This document shows, one piece after another, positions 1 through 8,806 of a stretch of 17,356 bases of DNA. The notes beneath the pieces are model-generated. The model was not told the DNA's origin. It did not search any database and worked only from the letters and a program-made list of their open reading frames with translations. The position numbers and the translations under genes were made by a program. Source of the DNA: Candidatus Cardinium sp. cBcalN2 (GTDB taxonomy: Bacteria > Bacteroidota > Bacteroidia > Cytophagales > Amoebophilaceae); NCBI RefSeq assembly GCF_022810445.1, contig NZ_JAACGD010000061.1, positions 1 to 17,356 of the forward strand, written 5' to 3'. Each line of letters opens with the position of its first letter. Position 1 is the first letter of the stretch.

Positions 1-12
1 AAATATCAACTA

Positions 13-2559
13 CTACACTTCATCTACTGGGTTATATCTTTCAACAGGTAATACATCTATATTCGTATCACCTATACCATCTACCCCTTCCTGATTTTCG
101 CTAGCTACCTGCTCTAAAATATCTATTCTAGCCACAGACGCAACGGTATCATTTTGTCCCAGTCGAATTAAACGTACCCCTTGTGTCGCTCTACCTATAA
201 GAGGTAGTGTACCGACTTCAATACGAATCGCTAAACCAGATTGATTCATAATCATCAATTCATCCTGGTTTTTTACCGCATGAATAGCCACTAGTTTACC
301 TGTTTTTTCCGTAATTTGCATCGTTTTTACACCTTTGCCACCTCTTTTGGTAATACGATAGTCTGCAAGAGAAGAACGTTTTCCATAACCATTTGCAGAA
401 ACAACCAAAACATCTAAATCTGAACTTGGGAAACAGGCCATCCCAATCACACGGTCTTGTTCATGGGCTAGGGTAATACCCCTTATACCAGAAGCCACAC
501 GTCCCATAGGGCGCACATCTTGCTCATTAAATTGGGTAGCCCTACCAGACTCTAGTGCTAATACAATATGGTGATTACCATTGGTTAATTGCACATCTAA
601 TAAAGAATCGCCCTCCCGAATTACAATGGCATGAATGCCATTGGCACGTGGTGTAGCATAGGCACGAAGTGGCGTTTTTTTAATAATACCTTTTCTGGTA
701 CACATAACTACATAATGGTTATCGACATAATCATTATCTTTTAAATTTCTTACCTGAATAATACTACGCACTTGATCCCCAGGTGTTATATTGATTAAAT
801 TCTGTATGGCTTTGCCTTGTGTGGTTTTCTTGGTTTCTGGTATCGTATAGACTTTCACCCAATAGACTTGTCCATATTCTGTAAATATCAATAAATATTG
901 GTGCGCAGTAGCTATAAATAGATGCTCTGTAAAATCATCTTTTTTAGTAATGATACCTTTAGCCCCTACTCCTCCTCTACCTTGAAGACGATAGTCAACC
1001 AATGGAGTCCTTTTAATGTAACCTTGGTTGGAAATCATGATGACCACTTCCGTATCTGGAATCATATCTTCCATCGTAAAGGCATCTGCATCATACGCTA
1101 CTACGGTTCTACGTGGATCACCATAGCGTTCTTTAAGTGCCATCAACTCTTCCTTAATCAACTGCATACGGAGTGTTTTATCGGCCAAAACCGCTAATAA
1201 ATGATCAATCAGTTTTTGCACTTGTTGGTGTTCTTCTACAATCTTAGCACGCTCTAGACCGGTAAGGCGCTGTAAACGCATTTCTAAAATAGCTTTTGCC
1301 TGTAGCTGACTCAAAGAAAAGGTTTGTATCAATCCTTCTTTAGCCACTTCTGGATCTTTTGAACCACGGATGAGCGCAATAACCTTATCCAAATGATCTA
1401 AAGCGATCAGATAACCTGCCAATAGATGTATTTTCTTTTTGGCATGTTCCAGATCAAAACTAGTTTTGCGTACCAATACCTCATGTCTGTGGTCGACAAA
1501 ATGAACTATAAGTTCTTTTAAGTTTAAAATCTTAGGTCTACCTGCTACTAAGGCTACATTATTAACACTAAAAGAGCTTTGTAACTGAGTTTGTTTGTAG
1601 AGATTATTGAGTACTACATTGGCTATTGCATCCCGTTTGAGCTCATAGACAATACGCATACCTTCCTTGTCTGATTCATCTCGAATATCGGCAACGCCTT
1701 CTATTTTTTTTTCATTAACCAGATGAGCTGTTCTTTCTATCATAACGGCCTTATTAACCTGATAAGGTATTTCAGTGACAATGATTTGCTCTTTCCCACT
1801 AGCAGCCACTTCAATAGTTGCCTTCCCGCGCAATAGCACACGTCCTCTTCCTGTTTGAAAGGCTTCACGTACCCCACTATAACCATAAATAATACCCCCA
1901 GTAGGAAAATCAGGTGCTATAACATATTCCATTAACTGAGGAATCGTTATATCATTATCCTCAATATAGGCCACAATCGCACTAAGGGTTTCTGATGCAT
2001 TATGAGGAGCCATATTGGTGGCCATACCCACTGCAATACCAGAAGCACCATTTAAAAGCAAGTTGGGAAGTTTAGCAGGCAATACTATAGGTTCTTGGAG
2101 AGAAGCATCAAAGTTAATCTGAAAATCAACTGTATCCTTATTAATTTCTTTAATTAACTCTTCAGACATATGCACTAAACGGGCTTCAGTGTAACGCATA
2201 GCTGCAGGCGCATCTCCATCGATAGAGCCAAAGTTACCTTGACCTTCTACAAGCGGATAACGTAGCGACCAGTTTTGGGCCATGCGGGCCATCGCTTCAT
2301 AAATGGCTACATCACCATGTGGATGATATTTACCAAGCACTTCTCCTACAATTCTTGCAGACTTTTTATAAGATTTGTTTTGACTCAGACCAAGCTCGTG
2401 CATAGCATACAATACCCGTCTATGTACAGGTTTTAAACCATCCCGAACATCTGGAAGTGCCCTGGTTACAATAACGGACATAGAATAATCTATGTACGCA
2501 TCACGCATTTCGTCTTCTATATTAATTGGTATAATACGATCCGTTGGTGTGGTATCCAT
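13..2559 (-). CDS. gyrA: DNA gyrase subunit A
   Basis: GyrA is the DNA-cleaving subunit of the GyrA2GyrB2 topoisomerase that introduces negative supercoils using ATP. The 848-residue product is full length. The winged-helix/tower part opens with a typical Bacteroidetes start ([20 protein letters not shown]), and the catalytic pair is Arg122-Tyr123 in [10 protein letters not shown], with Tyr123 forming the covalent DNA link. The C-terminal beta-pinwheel carries a GyrA box, QGRGGVG (526-532), slightly off the QRRGGKG consensus, and a second basic turn KRGGKG near 737. The presence of a GyrA box argues for GyrA rather than ParC. The end is acidic. The QRDR reads [10 protein letters not shown]: the position of E. 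coli Ser83 is Val84 and that of Asp87 is Glu88. The start ATG has no clear Shine-Dalgarno sequence. The gene follows the ankyrin gene after about 128 AT-rich bases, with no recognised promoter. Confidence 0.97.
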   Translation of the reverse strand: MDTTPTDRIIPINIEDEMRDAYIDYSMSVIVTRALPDVRDGLKPVHRRVLYAMHELGLSQNKSYKKSARIVGEVLGKYHPHGDVAIYEAMARMAQNWSLRYPLVEGQGNFGSIDGDAPAAMRYTEARLVHMSEELIKEINKDTVDFQINFDASLQEPIVLPAKLPNLLLNGASGIAVGMATNMAPHNASETLSAIVAYIEDNDITIPQLMEYVIAPDFPTGGIIYGYSGVREAFQTGRGRVLLRGKATIEVAASGKEQIIVTEIPYQVNKAVMIERTAHLVNEKKIEGVADIRDESDKEGMRIVYELKRDAIANVVLNNLYKQTQLQSSFSVNNVALVAGRPKILNLKELIVHFVDHRHEVLVRKTSFDLEHAKKKIHLLAGYLIALDHLDKVIALIRGSKDPEVAKEGLIQTFSLSQLQAKAILEMRLQRLTGLERAKIVEEHQQVQKLIDHLLAVLADKTLRMQLIKEELMALKERYGDPRRTVVAYDADAFTMEDMIPDTEVVIMISNQGYIKRTPLVDYRLQGRGGVGAKGIITKKDDFTEHLFIATAHQYLLIFTEYGQVYWVKVYTIPETKKTTQGKAIQNLINITPGDQVRSIIQVRNLKDNDYVDNHYVVMCTRKGIIKKTPLRAYATPRANGIHAIVIREGDSLLDVQLTNGNHHIVLALESGRATQFNEQDVRPMGRVASGIRGITLAHEQDRVIGMACFPSSDLDVLVVSANGYGKRSSLADYRITKRGGKGVKTMQITEKTGKLVAIHAVKNQDELMIMNQSGLAIRIEVGTLPLIGRATQGVRLIRLGQNDTVASVARIDILEQVASENQEGVDGIGDTNIDVLPVERYNPVDEV

Positions 2560-2687
2560 AAGTAAAGCAATTAAAATTTATAAGTAGTTAAAAATACGAA
2601 TAAAATGAAGAAAAAGAGATAGGAAAATAGATTCAAGGATGATATTAAAATGCGAATCAAGAGCAGAAGTAGCCTTTTGCAACAACT

Positions 2688-4883
2688 CTATTGATGTCCG
2701 AAGTAACCTTGCAATAATTTATAACATGTTACATGTCCATTCTGTAACGCCACATAAGCAGGTGTTCTATTAAACTTATTTTTCTTTGATAAAGCGCCTC
2801 CTCTCATTAGTTCTTGGACTACTTTAATATGGCCATTTTGAGCCGCAAGGTGTAAGGGTGTATTTTTATAATCATCTAATGCATTAATCTCTGCTCCTGC
2901 GCCTAGAATAGCCCTTACACAAACTTCACAACCATTTTGAGCCGCAGTGTGTAACAGGGTTTCACCTGTTTTTCTTTTAATATTGACTTTGGCACCATAA
3001 CGTATAAGCAATAAAACACAATCCACATGTCTATTCTTGACTGCAGCATATAAAGGGGTCTCATTCAATTGATTGGCTATATCTAGTTTAGGCTTGTTTT
3101 TAATAACCTTATCAAGGAGTGGTTTATCTTTAATTTTACTTTTTAGCTTTTTAGTTATAGAGTACTCATGCTGATCGGCCTCAAGCAATGCTTCTAGACA
3201 ATTCAAATGGCCACTAGCAGCTGCTAGATAGAGGGGGGTTTCCTTAGCATGATTGTAGATTCTAACCTTTCCACCTGCTTGTATCAACTCCTTTAAACAA
3301 GATAGATAGCCTCTTTTTGCCGCTACATGCATAGCAGTAGCACCTGATTTTTTTGCAGCATTAACATTAGATTTTGCCTTAATAAGTGCTTGTAAAACAA
3401 GCAAATCATTTTTTTTTGCAGCTATATGTAGGGGTATTACTCCCCATTGATTAGCTAGATTTACAGGTGCACCAGCTGCTATCAATGCCAAGCTAACCTC
3501 TACATTTTGAAAGGCAACAGATAAATGAAGAGGGGTATTTTTAAATCGTTCGACAACAGAAAGCTCATTATTAGCTTCAAGCAATGCTTCTAAACACTTT
3601 ATGTTGCCTTTTTTAGCAGCCATATGCAAGGGAGTATATTGTTCATGGGTAGTGGCATGTGGATTGGCACCGGCTTTTAATAACATACTTAGACAGGTAT
3701 TATGTCCATAAAAAGCACTCAAGTGAAGAGGTGTTTTATTATGGAAGTCTGGCATATTTATAGGTGCGCCTGCCTTAATAAGTTTTGCCACACAATCAAC
3801 ATGGCCTGATCGAGCAGCCCAGTGTAAAGGAGTGCGTTGCTTTTCACCTGTTAATTGTACATAAGCTTCATTGATATTGATCAAGGCTTGTAAACAATCG
3901 GTTTTACCATAAAGAGCCGCCAAATGCAGTGGGGTATTTTGTTCTTTGTTACGCACAGATGGCTTAGCACCTGCCTTTAATAATAGATTTAAACAATCTA
4001 AATGGCCGTTTAAAGCGGCCACATGTAAAGGTGTATGTAGTCCCTCTACTGCATGGACATCTGCTTTATGCCTTAAAAGTTCTTTGACTACTGCCAGTTT
4101 ACCATGTCGTGCGGCTAAGTAAAGTGGTGAAACACCATTAGGTGTAATCGCGTTTACCTTAGCTTGGTTATAGATTAATAACCGAATACATTCAAAATTA
4201 CCACCTTGTGCAGCAGCATGTAGCGGAGTTAACTTATAATCTTGGGTAAATACGTTTACCTTTGCACCTGATTTTATCAAGGCTTGAAGGGCTAAAAGTG
4301 AACCTGATAAAGCAGCACAATGTAAAGGTGTAAGCCCATTTTTATCAAACCCATTTACATCTGCTCCTTTTTGAATCAAGTAGTTTATACATGGTGCTTG
4401 GCCAGCTTCTGCAGCGACATGAAGGGGTGTTCTACCTTCATTATCGGATAGCTTAATGGAAGCACCAACTGCAATAAGCTCTCGCATAATAGCTAATTGG
4501 CCATTCTGAGCAGCAAAATAGAGAGGTGTTCTGCCTAGGTAATCGACTATATTTACTTTAGCCCCTACATTAATAAGCTCTTGCGCACAAAATAAATATC
4601 CTCTAGCAGCTGCTATATGCAAGGCACTAATTTGATTTTTATCCAATACTTGGACATTTTTTCCAGCAGCAATTAAAGCACGCAGATGGTTGACATCTCC
4701 TTTAGCAGCGGCTATATGCACATCTATAGGAGCTACATGTTTGTCTATAGGGGTTGATTTAGCAATAGTGGCAAGCTCATCGGGTGGTATAACAGGTTGT
4801 TGTAGGTGACCATAAGTGGGATGCATAGAAGAGATATACAACCCGATAGAAAGGCTACATAGCAGGATTGTTTTCTTAAGCAT
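2688..4883 (-). CDS. Exported ankyrin-repeat protein (about 20 repeats)
   Basis: A 731-residue protein made almost wholly of ankyrin repeats, a fold for protein-protein contacts. I chose the ATG at 4883 because it opens a typical signal peptide (MLKKTILLCSL..., about 25 residues, basic then hydrophobic); the frame extends 32 codons upstream to 4979, but that extension would bury the signal. From residue 53 about twenty 32-34-residue repeats follow, most with TPLHxAAxxGH and many with a Cys at the start of the second helix (xxCLxxLL). Repeat 16 is interrupted around residues 570-600 by a Lys-rich insert. No catalytic domain is visible. In intracellular Bacteroidetes, Wolbachia and Rickettsia such proteins are often host-directed effectors, but that role is inference here. 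The Sec-type signal places it at least in the periplasm. It lies between the rel homologue and gyrA on the same strand, with long spacers, so is probably transcribed by itself. Confidence 0.93.
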   Translation of the reverse strand: MLKKTILLCSLSIGLYISSMHPTYGHLQQPVIPPDELATIAKSTPIDKHVAPIDVHIAAAKGDVNHLRALIAAGKNVQVLDKNQISALHIAAARGYLFCAQELINVGAKVNIVDYLGRTPLYFAAQNGQLAIMRELIAVGASIKLSDNEGRTPLHVAAEAGQAPCINYLIQKGADVNGFDKNGLTPLHCAALSGSLLALQALIKSGAKVNVFTQDYKLTPLHAAAQGGNFECIRLLIYNQAKVNAITPNGVSPLYLAARHGKLAVVKELLRHKADVHAVEGLHTPLHVAALNGHLDCLNLLLKAGAKPSVRNKEQNTPLHLAALYGKTDCLQALININEAYVQLTGEKQRTPLHWAARSGHVDCVAKLIKAGAPINMPDFHNKTPLHLSAFYGHNTCLSMLLKAGANPHATTHEQYTPLHMAAKKGNIKCLEALLEANNELSVVERFKNTPLHLSVAFQNVEVSLALIAAGAPVNLANQWGVIPLHIAAKKNDLLVLQALIKAKSNVNAAKKSGATAMHVAAKRGYLSCLKELIQAGGKVRIYNHAKETPLYLAAASGHLNCLEALLEADQHEYSITKKLKSKIKDKPLLDKVIKNKPKLDIANQLNETPLYAAVKNRHVDCVLLLIRYGAKVNIKRKTGETLLHTAAQNGCEVCVRAILGAGAEINALDDYKNTPLHLAAQNGHIKVVQELMRGGALSKKNKFNRTPAYVALQNGHVTCYKLLQGYFGHQ

Positions 4884-4952
4884 ATCGATTTTGTAGCTAT
4901 TTAGATGGTAAATAAATACTTCATGAACAACTTTACTTGTGTTAGTAATTTG

Positions 4953-4980
4953 AAGTCTCAAGCAGTGTTTAAGTCTCAAG
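4953..4980. repeat. 10-bp direct repeat upstream of the ankyrin gene
   Basis: AAGTCTCAAG occurs exactly at 4953-4962 and again at 4971-4980, 18 bases start to start. On the minus strand this is CTTGAGACTT twice, 70-97 bases upstream of the chosen ankyrin-gene start. The position and spacing would suit an operator or a duplicated promoter element; it could also be chance or a small duplication scar. Confidence 0.4.
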
Positions 4981-5180
4981 ACAGGTCTATTATCCTTGCA
5001 CTTGCTAATTTCTTGCTTCTACAAGCCTGGAGCAGCAAGCGAGTTACAACAATAAATTTATTAACAAAAGCTTGCCTCTTTAGTATTGCTAATCTAGATC
5101 ATTAAACCTTATCTTAAAAAACTAACTAAAGCAATCAAATATTAAGGTAGTAAAATTAGTTGAAATATGTAAGAAATGCA

Positions 5181-5204
5181 CCTAATCTTTACTAGAAGAT
5201 TAGG
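5181..5204 (-). repeat. Hairpin in the spacer downstream of the rel homologue
   Basis: CCTAATCTT and AAGATTAGG form a perfect 9-bp inverted repeat with a 6-base loop. On the minus strand it is about 240 bases past the rel stop codon. There is no T-run after it, so it is at best an atypical terminator or a processing site. Confidence 0.35.
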
Positions 5205-5247
5205 AAAATGCCAACTTAATTTTAAATACTATTTGCAAAATAAAGAT

Positions 5248-5316
5248 GCAGTCTAAGCAGATGATGGCCTATGATAGGCTCTTGGGGCAGCCTTAGCATG
5301 GCTTGTTTTAGATTGC
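5248..5316. other. Predicted branched stem structure, possible structured RNA
   Basis: GCAGTCTAA (5248-5256) can pair with TTAGATTGC (5308-5316) as nine base pairs including one G-T. Inside are two further hairpins: GGCCTA/TAGGCT at 5266-5280 with a 3-base loop, and AGCC/GGCT at 5289-5303 with a 7-base loop. The result is a three-way junction of about 69 nt, richer in G+C than its surroundings and free of coding sense. It could be a small RNA, the 3' untranslated region of the rel homologue (minus strand), or an end of a small mobile element. Pairing was done by eye. Confidence 0.35.
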
Positions 5317-5441
5317 CTTAGGAGGGCCGTGCATAACCATCTAGAAAAATTTAATTAAGCTAGCAGTGAACCGACACAAACAAATAGTAGTTTATTACAG
5401 TGCTAAATCAATATAAAAATGGCTCTTTTATAGGCCTAAAG

Positions 5442-6542
5442 TTAATCCAAGTGTTTATATTTCCAGTGCGCTGCCTGACCATGTTCTGCTATATAATCCA
5501 TGCGTTCTGTACGTATTTGAACCTCCAAGCGTCCATATTTATAGGTTTCAAAGGTAAGATGAAGTGATTCATAATTACTATCTCTTGGTATACTGATCCA
5601 GTCTCTCATAATATTACAAACTGGCTTATAAAGCCCAGTCAGGATACTCAGTACCTTCCAGCAAGCTATTTTTTCTTCTTGTAGCGTTTTACCACCCATA
5701 CCAACTAGAATAATTCTGACAGCAGCAAGATCGTGTATTTGATCAACGTCTACCTTGAGTCTTTGAATTTTATGCCAGATAGAATATACAGACTTAATGC
5801 GTTTTTTTAATACAAAATTAATACCATGGGCTTGAATGGCAGAATGAACTTCCTCAGAGATAAGATTTAGCTTTTGTTGTCTTTGAAACTTAGTCATGCC
5901 AAGTTTGGAAGTGATAGAATAATACGTAAGGGTATCTGTATGTTTGAGCCAAAAATCAGCTAATTTAGCTTGAATATGATATAACCGAATTCTGTGCGCA
6001 AGTGGGATATACAAATATTTTAGATCAATCAAGATTTCGTTACTAGAACAGTAAAGGAATGCTGAATCTAAACTTTCGAATGGCAACCCGCTAGTACTTA
6101 CGCGAATAATATCACAAATCTGTAGCAAAACTGCTACAATACGGGGAGTAGCTACATCAGGATAATTCAGAGAATCAAAAATCGAACTAAGACGCATCTT
6201 GAAACGTTTTAAGCGATTAAGCTCCACTAATACAGAAGCTATTTTTACGCCAAAACGCCTTTGAATGGCTTGTTCCTGAATCAGCCCTTTTAAGAAAGAT
6301 GGTGCTAATATGGCAGCAATAACAGTAGAAAACTCCAGATGCATCTCCGTAGTAGCAATGATGGCCACCTGAATAGATTCATTTAAGGCATGCTGAGAAC
6401 TTATTAGATCTGATTGATCTGCCAAGCTTTCTACCCATGAACAAGCTTCGCGTATCTTTAACCAGGCCTGATTTGTCTCTGCTGGTGTTTTGGATACTGA
6501 CCTTGCAAGCTGATGCAAATTCCAATCATTTAGATCAAGCAT
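5442..6542 (-). CDS. RelA/SpoT homologue, synthetase-only, truncated
   Basis: A member of the RSH family, which makes (p)ppGpp from ATP and GDP/GTP. The product is about 366 residues, against about 700-750 for full RSH proteins. The N-terminal half keeps the helical outline of the HD hydrolase domain (for example IPLAHRIRLYHIQAKL), but the metal-binding HDxxED has become APSFLK (Ala80-Pro81) and the later LADRLHN segment is ICDIIRV, so hydrolysis should be lost. The synthetase half is recognisable: YSIWHKIQRLK, DLAAVR (Asp271), DWISIP, NYESLH (323-328), EVQIRTERMDYIAEHG and AAHWKYK. The protein ends three residues after that motif, so TGS, zinc-finger and ACT domains are missing. The Gly usual before Tyr in GYxSLH is Asn323. 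I place the start at 6542, where AAAGGAG lies 5 bases upstream; in-frame ATGs also occur at 6557 and 6569. Whether it still makes ppGpp cannot be told from sequence. Confidence 0.85.
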   Translation of the reverse strand: MLDLNDWNLHQLARSVSKTPAETNQAWLKIREACSWVESLADQSDLISSQHALNESIQVAIIATTEMHLEFSTVIAAILAPSFLKGLIQEQAIQRRFGVKIASVLVELNRLKRFKMRLSSIFDSLNYPDVATPRIVAVLLQICDIIRVSTSGLPFESLDSAFLYCSSNEILIDLKYLYIPLAHRIRLYHIQAKLADFWLKHTDTLTYYSITSKLGMTKFQRQQKLNLISEEVHSAIQAHGINFVLKKRIKSVYSIWHKIQRLKVDVDQIHDLAAVRIILVGMGGKTLQEEKIACWKVLSILTGLYKPVCNIMRDWISIPRDSNYESLHLTFETYKYGRLEVQIRTERMDYIAEHGQAAHWKYKHLD

Positions 6543-6547
6543 TTCAT

Positions 6548-6554
6548 CTCCTTT
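6548..6554 (-). promoter_or_regulatory. Shine-Dalgarno sequence deciding the rel start
   Basis: On the minus strand AAAGGAG stands 5 bases before the ATG at 6542. It overlaps the coding sense of the two upstream ATGs and so favours 6542. Most other genes in this window lack a visible Shine-Dalgarno sequence, as is usual in Bacteroidetes, which makes this one stand out. Confidence 0.5.
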
Positions 6555-6595
6555 CATGGCTCTATACAATCAAAAGTTTTCTATATGAAGTGAAT

Positions 6596-6654
6596 GCGTA
6601 AAATACGCTTACCGCCTTAGCTGAGACTTGCTTCAAGTGAAGTTTATTACTTCA
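6596..6654 (-). promoter_or_regulatory. Cluster of hairpins between tRNA-Leu and rel
   Basis: Three small inverted repeats lie in the rel leader: GCGTA-AAA-TACGC (6596-6608), ACTTG-CTT-CAAGT (6626-6638) and TGAAGT-TTATT-ACTTCA (6638-6654). The last two share a base, and TGAAG could also pair with CTTCA at 6631-6635, so alternative folds are possible. On the minus strand they follow tRNA-Leu and precede rel, so they could end the tRNA transcript or act in the rel leader. No T-run follows any of them. Confidence 0.3.
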
Positions 6655-6765
6655 TCTTAAAGTTACGACTTTATTAAAAATTTTGCACTGTACAGCATAC
6701 AGGGGAAATAACGTAATCTTAGGAATGTGCTACAACGAATCAATTATGATTTCAATATATTGAAG

Positions 6766-6849
6766 TACCTGAGGCCGGAATCGAACCGGCACGATATCAC
6801 TATCATTGGTTTTTGAGACCAACGCGTCTACCAATTCCGCCACCCAGGC
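6766..6849 (-). tRNA. tRNA-Leu (anticodon CAA)
   Basis: The minus strand folds as an 84-nt class II tRNA. The acceptor stem GCCTGGG pairs with CTCAGGT (with two G-T pairs) and A is the discriminator base. The anticodon stem is TTGGT/ACCAA with loop CTCAAAA, giving anticodon CAA, which reads UUG. The extended variable arm expected of tRNA-Leu is present, and the T arm is GCCGG-TTCGATT-CCGGC. The 3' CCA is not encoded (CTT follows). It lies about 100 bases downstream of tRNA-Cys on the same strand. Confidence 0.95.
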
Positions 6850-6950
6850 AAAAAATATAAAGGAATATATAAGGAATATATGAATATAAAAATAAACTTT
6901 TATAGATAAAGCAAATAAACTATTGATGGCAATCAACATAGATTCACTAG

Positions 6951-7021
6951 AGGTCGCGAGTGGATTCGAACCACCGTAAGAGGTTTTGCAGACCTCTGCC
7001 TAGCCACTCGGCCACGCGACC
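6951..7021 (-). tRNA. tRNA-Cys (anticodon GCA)
   Basis: A 71-nt cloverleaf on the minus strand. The acceptor stem is GGTCGCG/CGCGACC, and the discriminator U73 is an identity element of tRNA-Cys. The anticodon stem GAGGT/ACCTC carries the loop CTGCAAA, so the anticodon is GCA. The T arm is GGTGG-TTCGAAT-CCACT. CCA is not encoded. It begins 12 bases after the rpsA stop codon, so co-transcription with rpsA is likely. Confidence 0.96.
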
Positions 7022-7033
7022 CAAATAAAATAA

Positions 7034-8806
7034 TTACTCTTTACTGCCTCCTTTTGTATTTTGTTCTAGTTTTTCCTTTAAATCAGCAAAAGCTTCAAAT
7101 CCTCTAGTGGATGAAGTTTTTTCTATTTTCCCTTTAGGATCTGCCTTAGGTTTTGACTCAATTTTCGGCTCAATGGATGGATTAAAAATAATTTTATGAG
7201 ATAAAATTATTTTTTTATCTGTTTTAGCAAATTTCATTACTTGAAAGTCTAATTCTTCTCCTACTTCTGCTTCCTGGCCATCTACTTTCATTAAATGCTG
7301 TTGCGGTACCTGGCCTTCTATACCATGTACCAATTCAACAATGGCACCACGACCTGGAATTTTTTTCAGAACAGTACCTTTATGTATGGTGCCTACTTGA
7401 AAAATCTTCTCACAGGCATCCCATGAATTCTCTTGCTTTAAGCCAAGTGAAAGGCGTCTGTTTTCACGATTAATGCCTAGTACAACTGCTTCTACTTTCT
7501 CTGTCAATTTGAGCACATCCCCAGGATGGGCAATACGTTTGGTTCCAGAAAGACGAGAAACGTGTAAAAGACCTTCAATACCTGGTTCTAGTTCTATAAA
7601 AGCGCCAAAGTGGGTGAGATTCCGTACAACACCTTCATGAGTGGTTCCTACTGCATAGGTAGATAGGAATGCATCGTTTTCCCATGGATCACCAGTTAAT
7701 TGCTTGATCCCTAAAGATATTTTATGACTTTTACGATCCAAGGACAAAATACAGGTTTCAATAGTATCTCCTATCTTGTAATGTTCGTTGATATCGCGTA
7801 AATATTGTGACCATGAAATGTCTAAAACATATACGAAACCCTCCACACCAGGCATGAGTTCTATAAAAAGACCATAATCAGCAATATTGGTTATGGTACC
7901 CTTAATAGTAGAGCCTACTTGTACTGTTTCTGGGAGAGAATCCCATGGATGTTCTTCGAGTTGCTTCATACCTAAAGAAATACGCTTTTTATCTTCATTA
8001 AAGCCAATTACTACTACACGTACTTTTTGACCAAGCGTGAATAACTCTTCTGGATGGTTGACTCTGCTCCAGGACATATCTAACTTGTGGAGCAACCCAT
8101 CTACCCCGCCTAAATCAATAAAAGCACCAAATTTAGTTATATTTTTGACATAACCCTCTAGAATTTGTCCTTTTTCAAGTTTACTCATGATTTCGAGCTT
8201 TTGTCCCTCCAGTTTCTTTTCAGTTAAGGCTTTATGAGAGACCACTACATTATCATTGGCATGATTGATTTTAATAACCACTACATCAATGGTTTTACCT
8301 ACAAACACATCAAAGTCCAAAACAGGCCTGATATCAATTTGGGAGCCAGGTAAAAAGGTTTCGATATCACAAACTTCTACAATTAAGCCGCCTTTTGTTC
8401 TACGTTTAACAAGACCTTCTAAAACTTCACCATTTTCTAATGCATGCTCTATTTTTTCCCAGGCCCTGACTAATTTTGCTTTTTTACGAGAAAGGACCAA
8501 TTGACCTTTGGTATTCTCTGTTTCCTCTATATATACCTCAACCTCATCACCTGGCTTTAGTTCAGGCAGATCTCTAAACTCAGAAGCAGCGATTAACCCA
8601 TCAGATTTATATCCAACACCCACAATAACATCTTTATGGGTGATACTTATAACAGATCCTTTTACTACTTCATACTGACTAATAGCGCTTAAAGTAGCTC
8701 CATATAGGTCAGCAATAGCTTCTTTTTCTTGATCGGTATATGCACTGCCTAGCTTACCAGTGTTGTCATATTGATCCCAGTTGAAAACTCCTTCTGTTGC
8801 ATTCAT
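7034..8806 (-). CDS. rpsA: 30S ribosomal protein S1
   Basis: S1 binds mRNA on the small ribosomal subunit and helps load it for initiation. The 590-residue product has six S1 (OB-fold) domains at about 48-108, 126-192, 213-281, 298-367, 385-455 and 471-538. Domains 3-5 are the most typical, with repeated signatures such as GYVKNITKFGAFIDLGG, DMSWSR and KRISLGMKQ. A Lys/Glu-rich, probably disordered tail follows (about 545-590). Length and domain number fit the Bacteroidetes form, which begins with an extra N-terminal segment before the first domain. Bacteroidetes genes often lack Shine-Dalgarno sequences, as most do here, so mRNA handling by S1 should matter. The gene is first in an rpsA, tRNA-Cys, tRNA-Leu row. 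No promoter matching the Bacteroidetes consensus was found upstream; TAGCTTTT near 8907 is a 7/8 match to the -7 box but without a -33 partner. Confidence 0.96.
   Translation of the reverse strand: MNATEGVFNWDQYDNTGKLGSAYTDQEKEAIADLYGATLSAISQYEVVKGSVISITHKDVIVGVGYKSDGLIAASEFRDLPELKPGDEVEVYIEETENTKGQLVLSRKKAKLVRAWEKIEHALENGEVLEGLVKRRTKGGLIVEVCDIETFLPGSQIDIRPVLDFDVFVGKTIDVVVIKINHANDNVVVSHKALTEKKLEGQKLEIMSKLEKGQILEGYVKNITKFGAFIDLGGVDGLLHKLDMSWSRVNHPEELFTLGQKVRVVVIGFNEDKKRISLGMKQLEEHPWDSLPETVQVGSTIKGTITNIADYGLFIELMPGVEGFVYVLDISWSQYLRDINEHYKIGDTIETCILSLDRKSHKISLGIKQLTGDPWENDAFLSTYAVGTTHEGVVRNLTHFGAFIELEPGIEGLLHVSRLSGTKRIAHPGDVLKLTEKVEAVVLGINRENRRLSLGLKQENSWDACEKIFQVGTIHKGTVLKKIPGRGAIVELVHGIEGQVPQQHLMKVDGQEAEVGEELDFQVMKFAKTDKKIILSHKIIFNPSIEPKIESKPKADPKGKIEKTSSTRGFEAFADLKEKLEQNTKGGSKE

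Larger units (their letters stand above)
4884..5441. other. Intergenic region without a convincing gene
   Basis: This 558-base spacer lies between the ankyrin gene and the rel homologue, both on the minus strand. An open frame of 66 codons on the plus strand (4905-5105) overlaps the upstream region of the ankyrin gene and resembles no protein I know. The spacer holds the direct repeat at 4953-4980, a hairpin at 5181-5204 and a branched inverted-repeat structure at 5248-5316, listed separately. The part from about 5245 to 5335 is visibly richer in G+C than its surroundings. Confidence 0.5.

Noticed and set aside
4905..5105. 66-codon plus-strand frame upstream of the ankyrin gene
   Set aside because: It resembles no protein, overlaps the ankyrin upstream region on the opposite strand and has no ribosome-binding site.
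6730..6939. 69-codon minus-strand frame
   Set aside because: It reads straight through the tRNA-Leu gene, so the coding sense is accidental.
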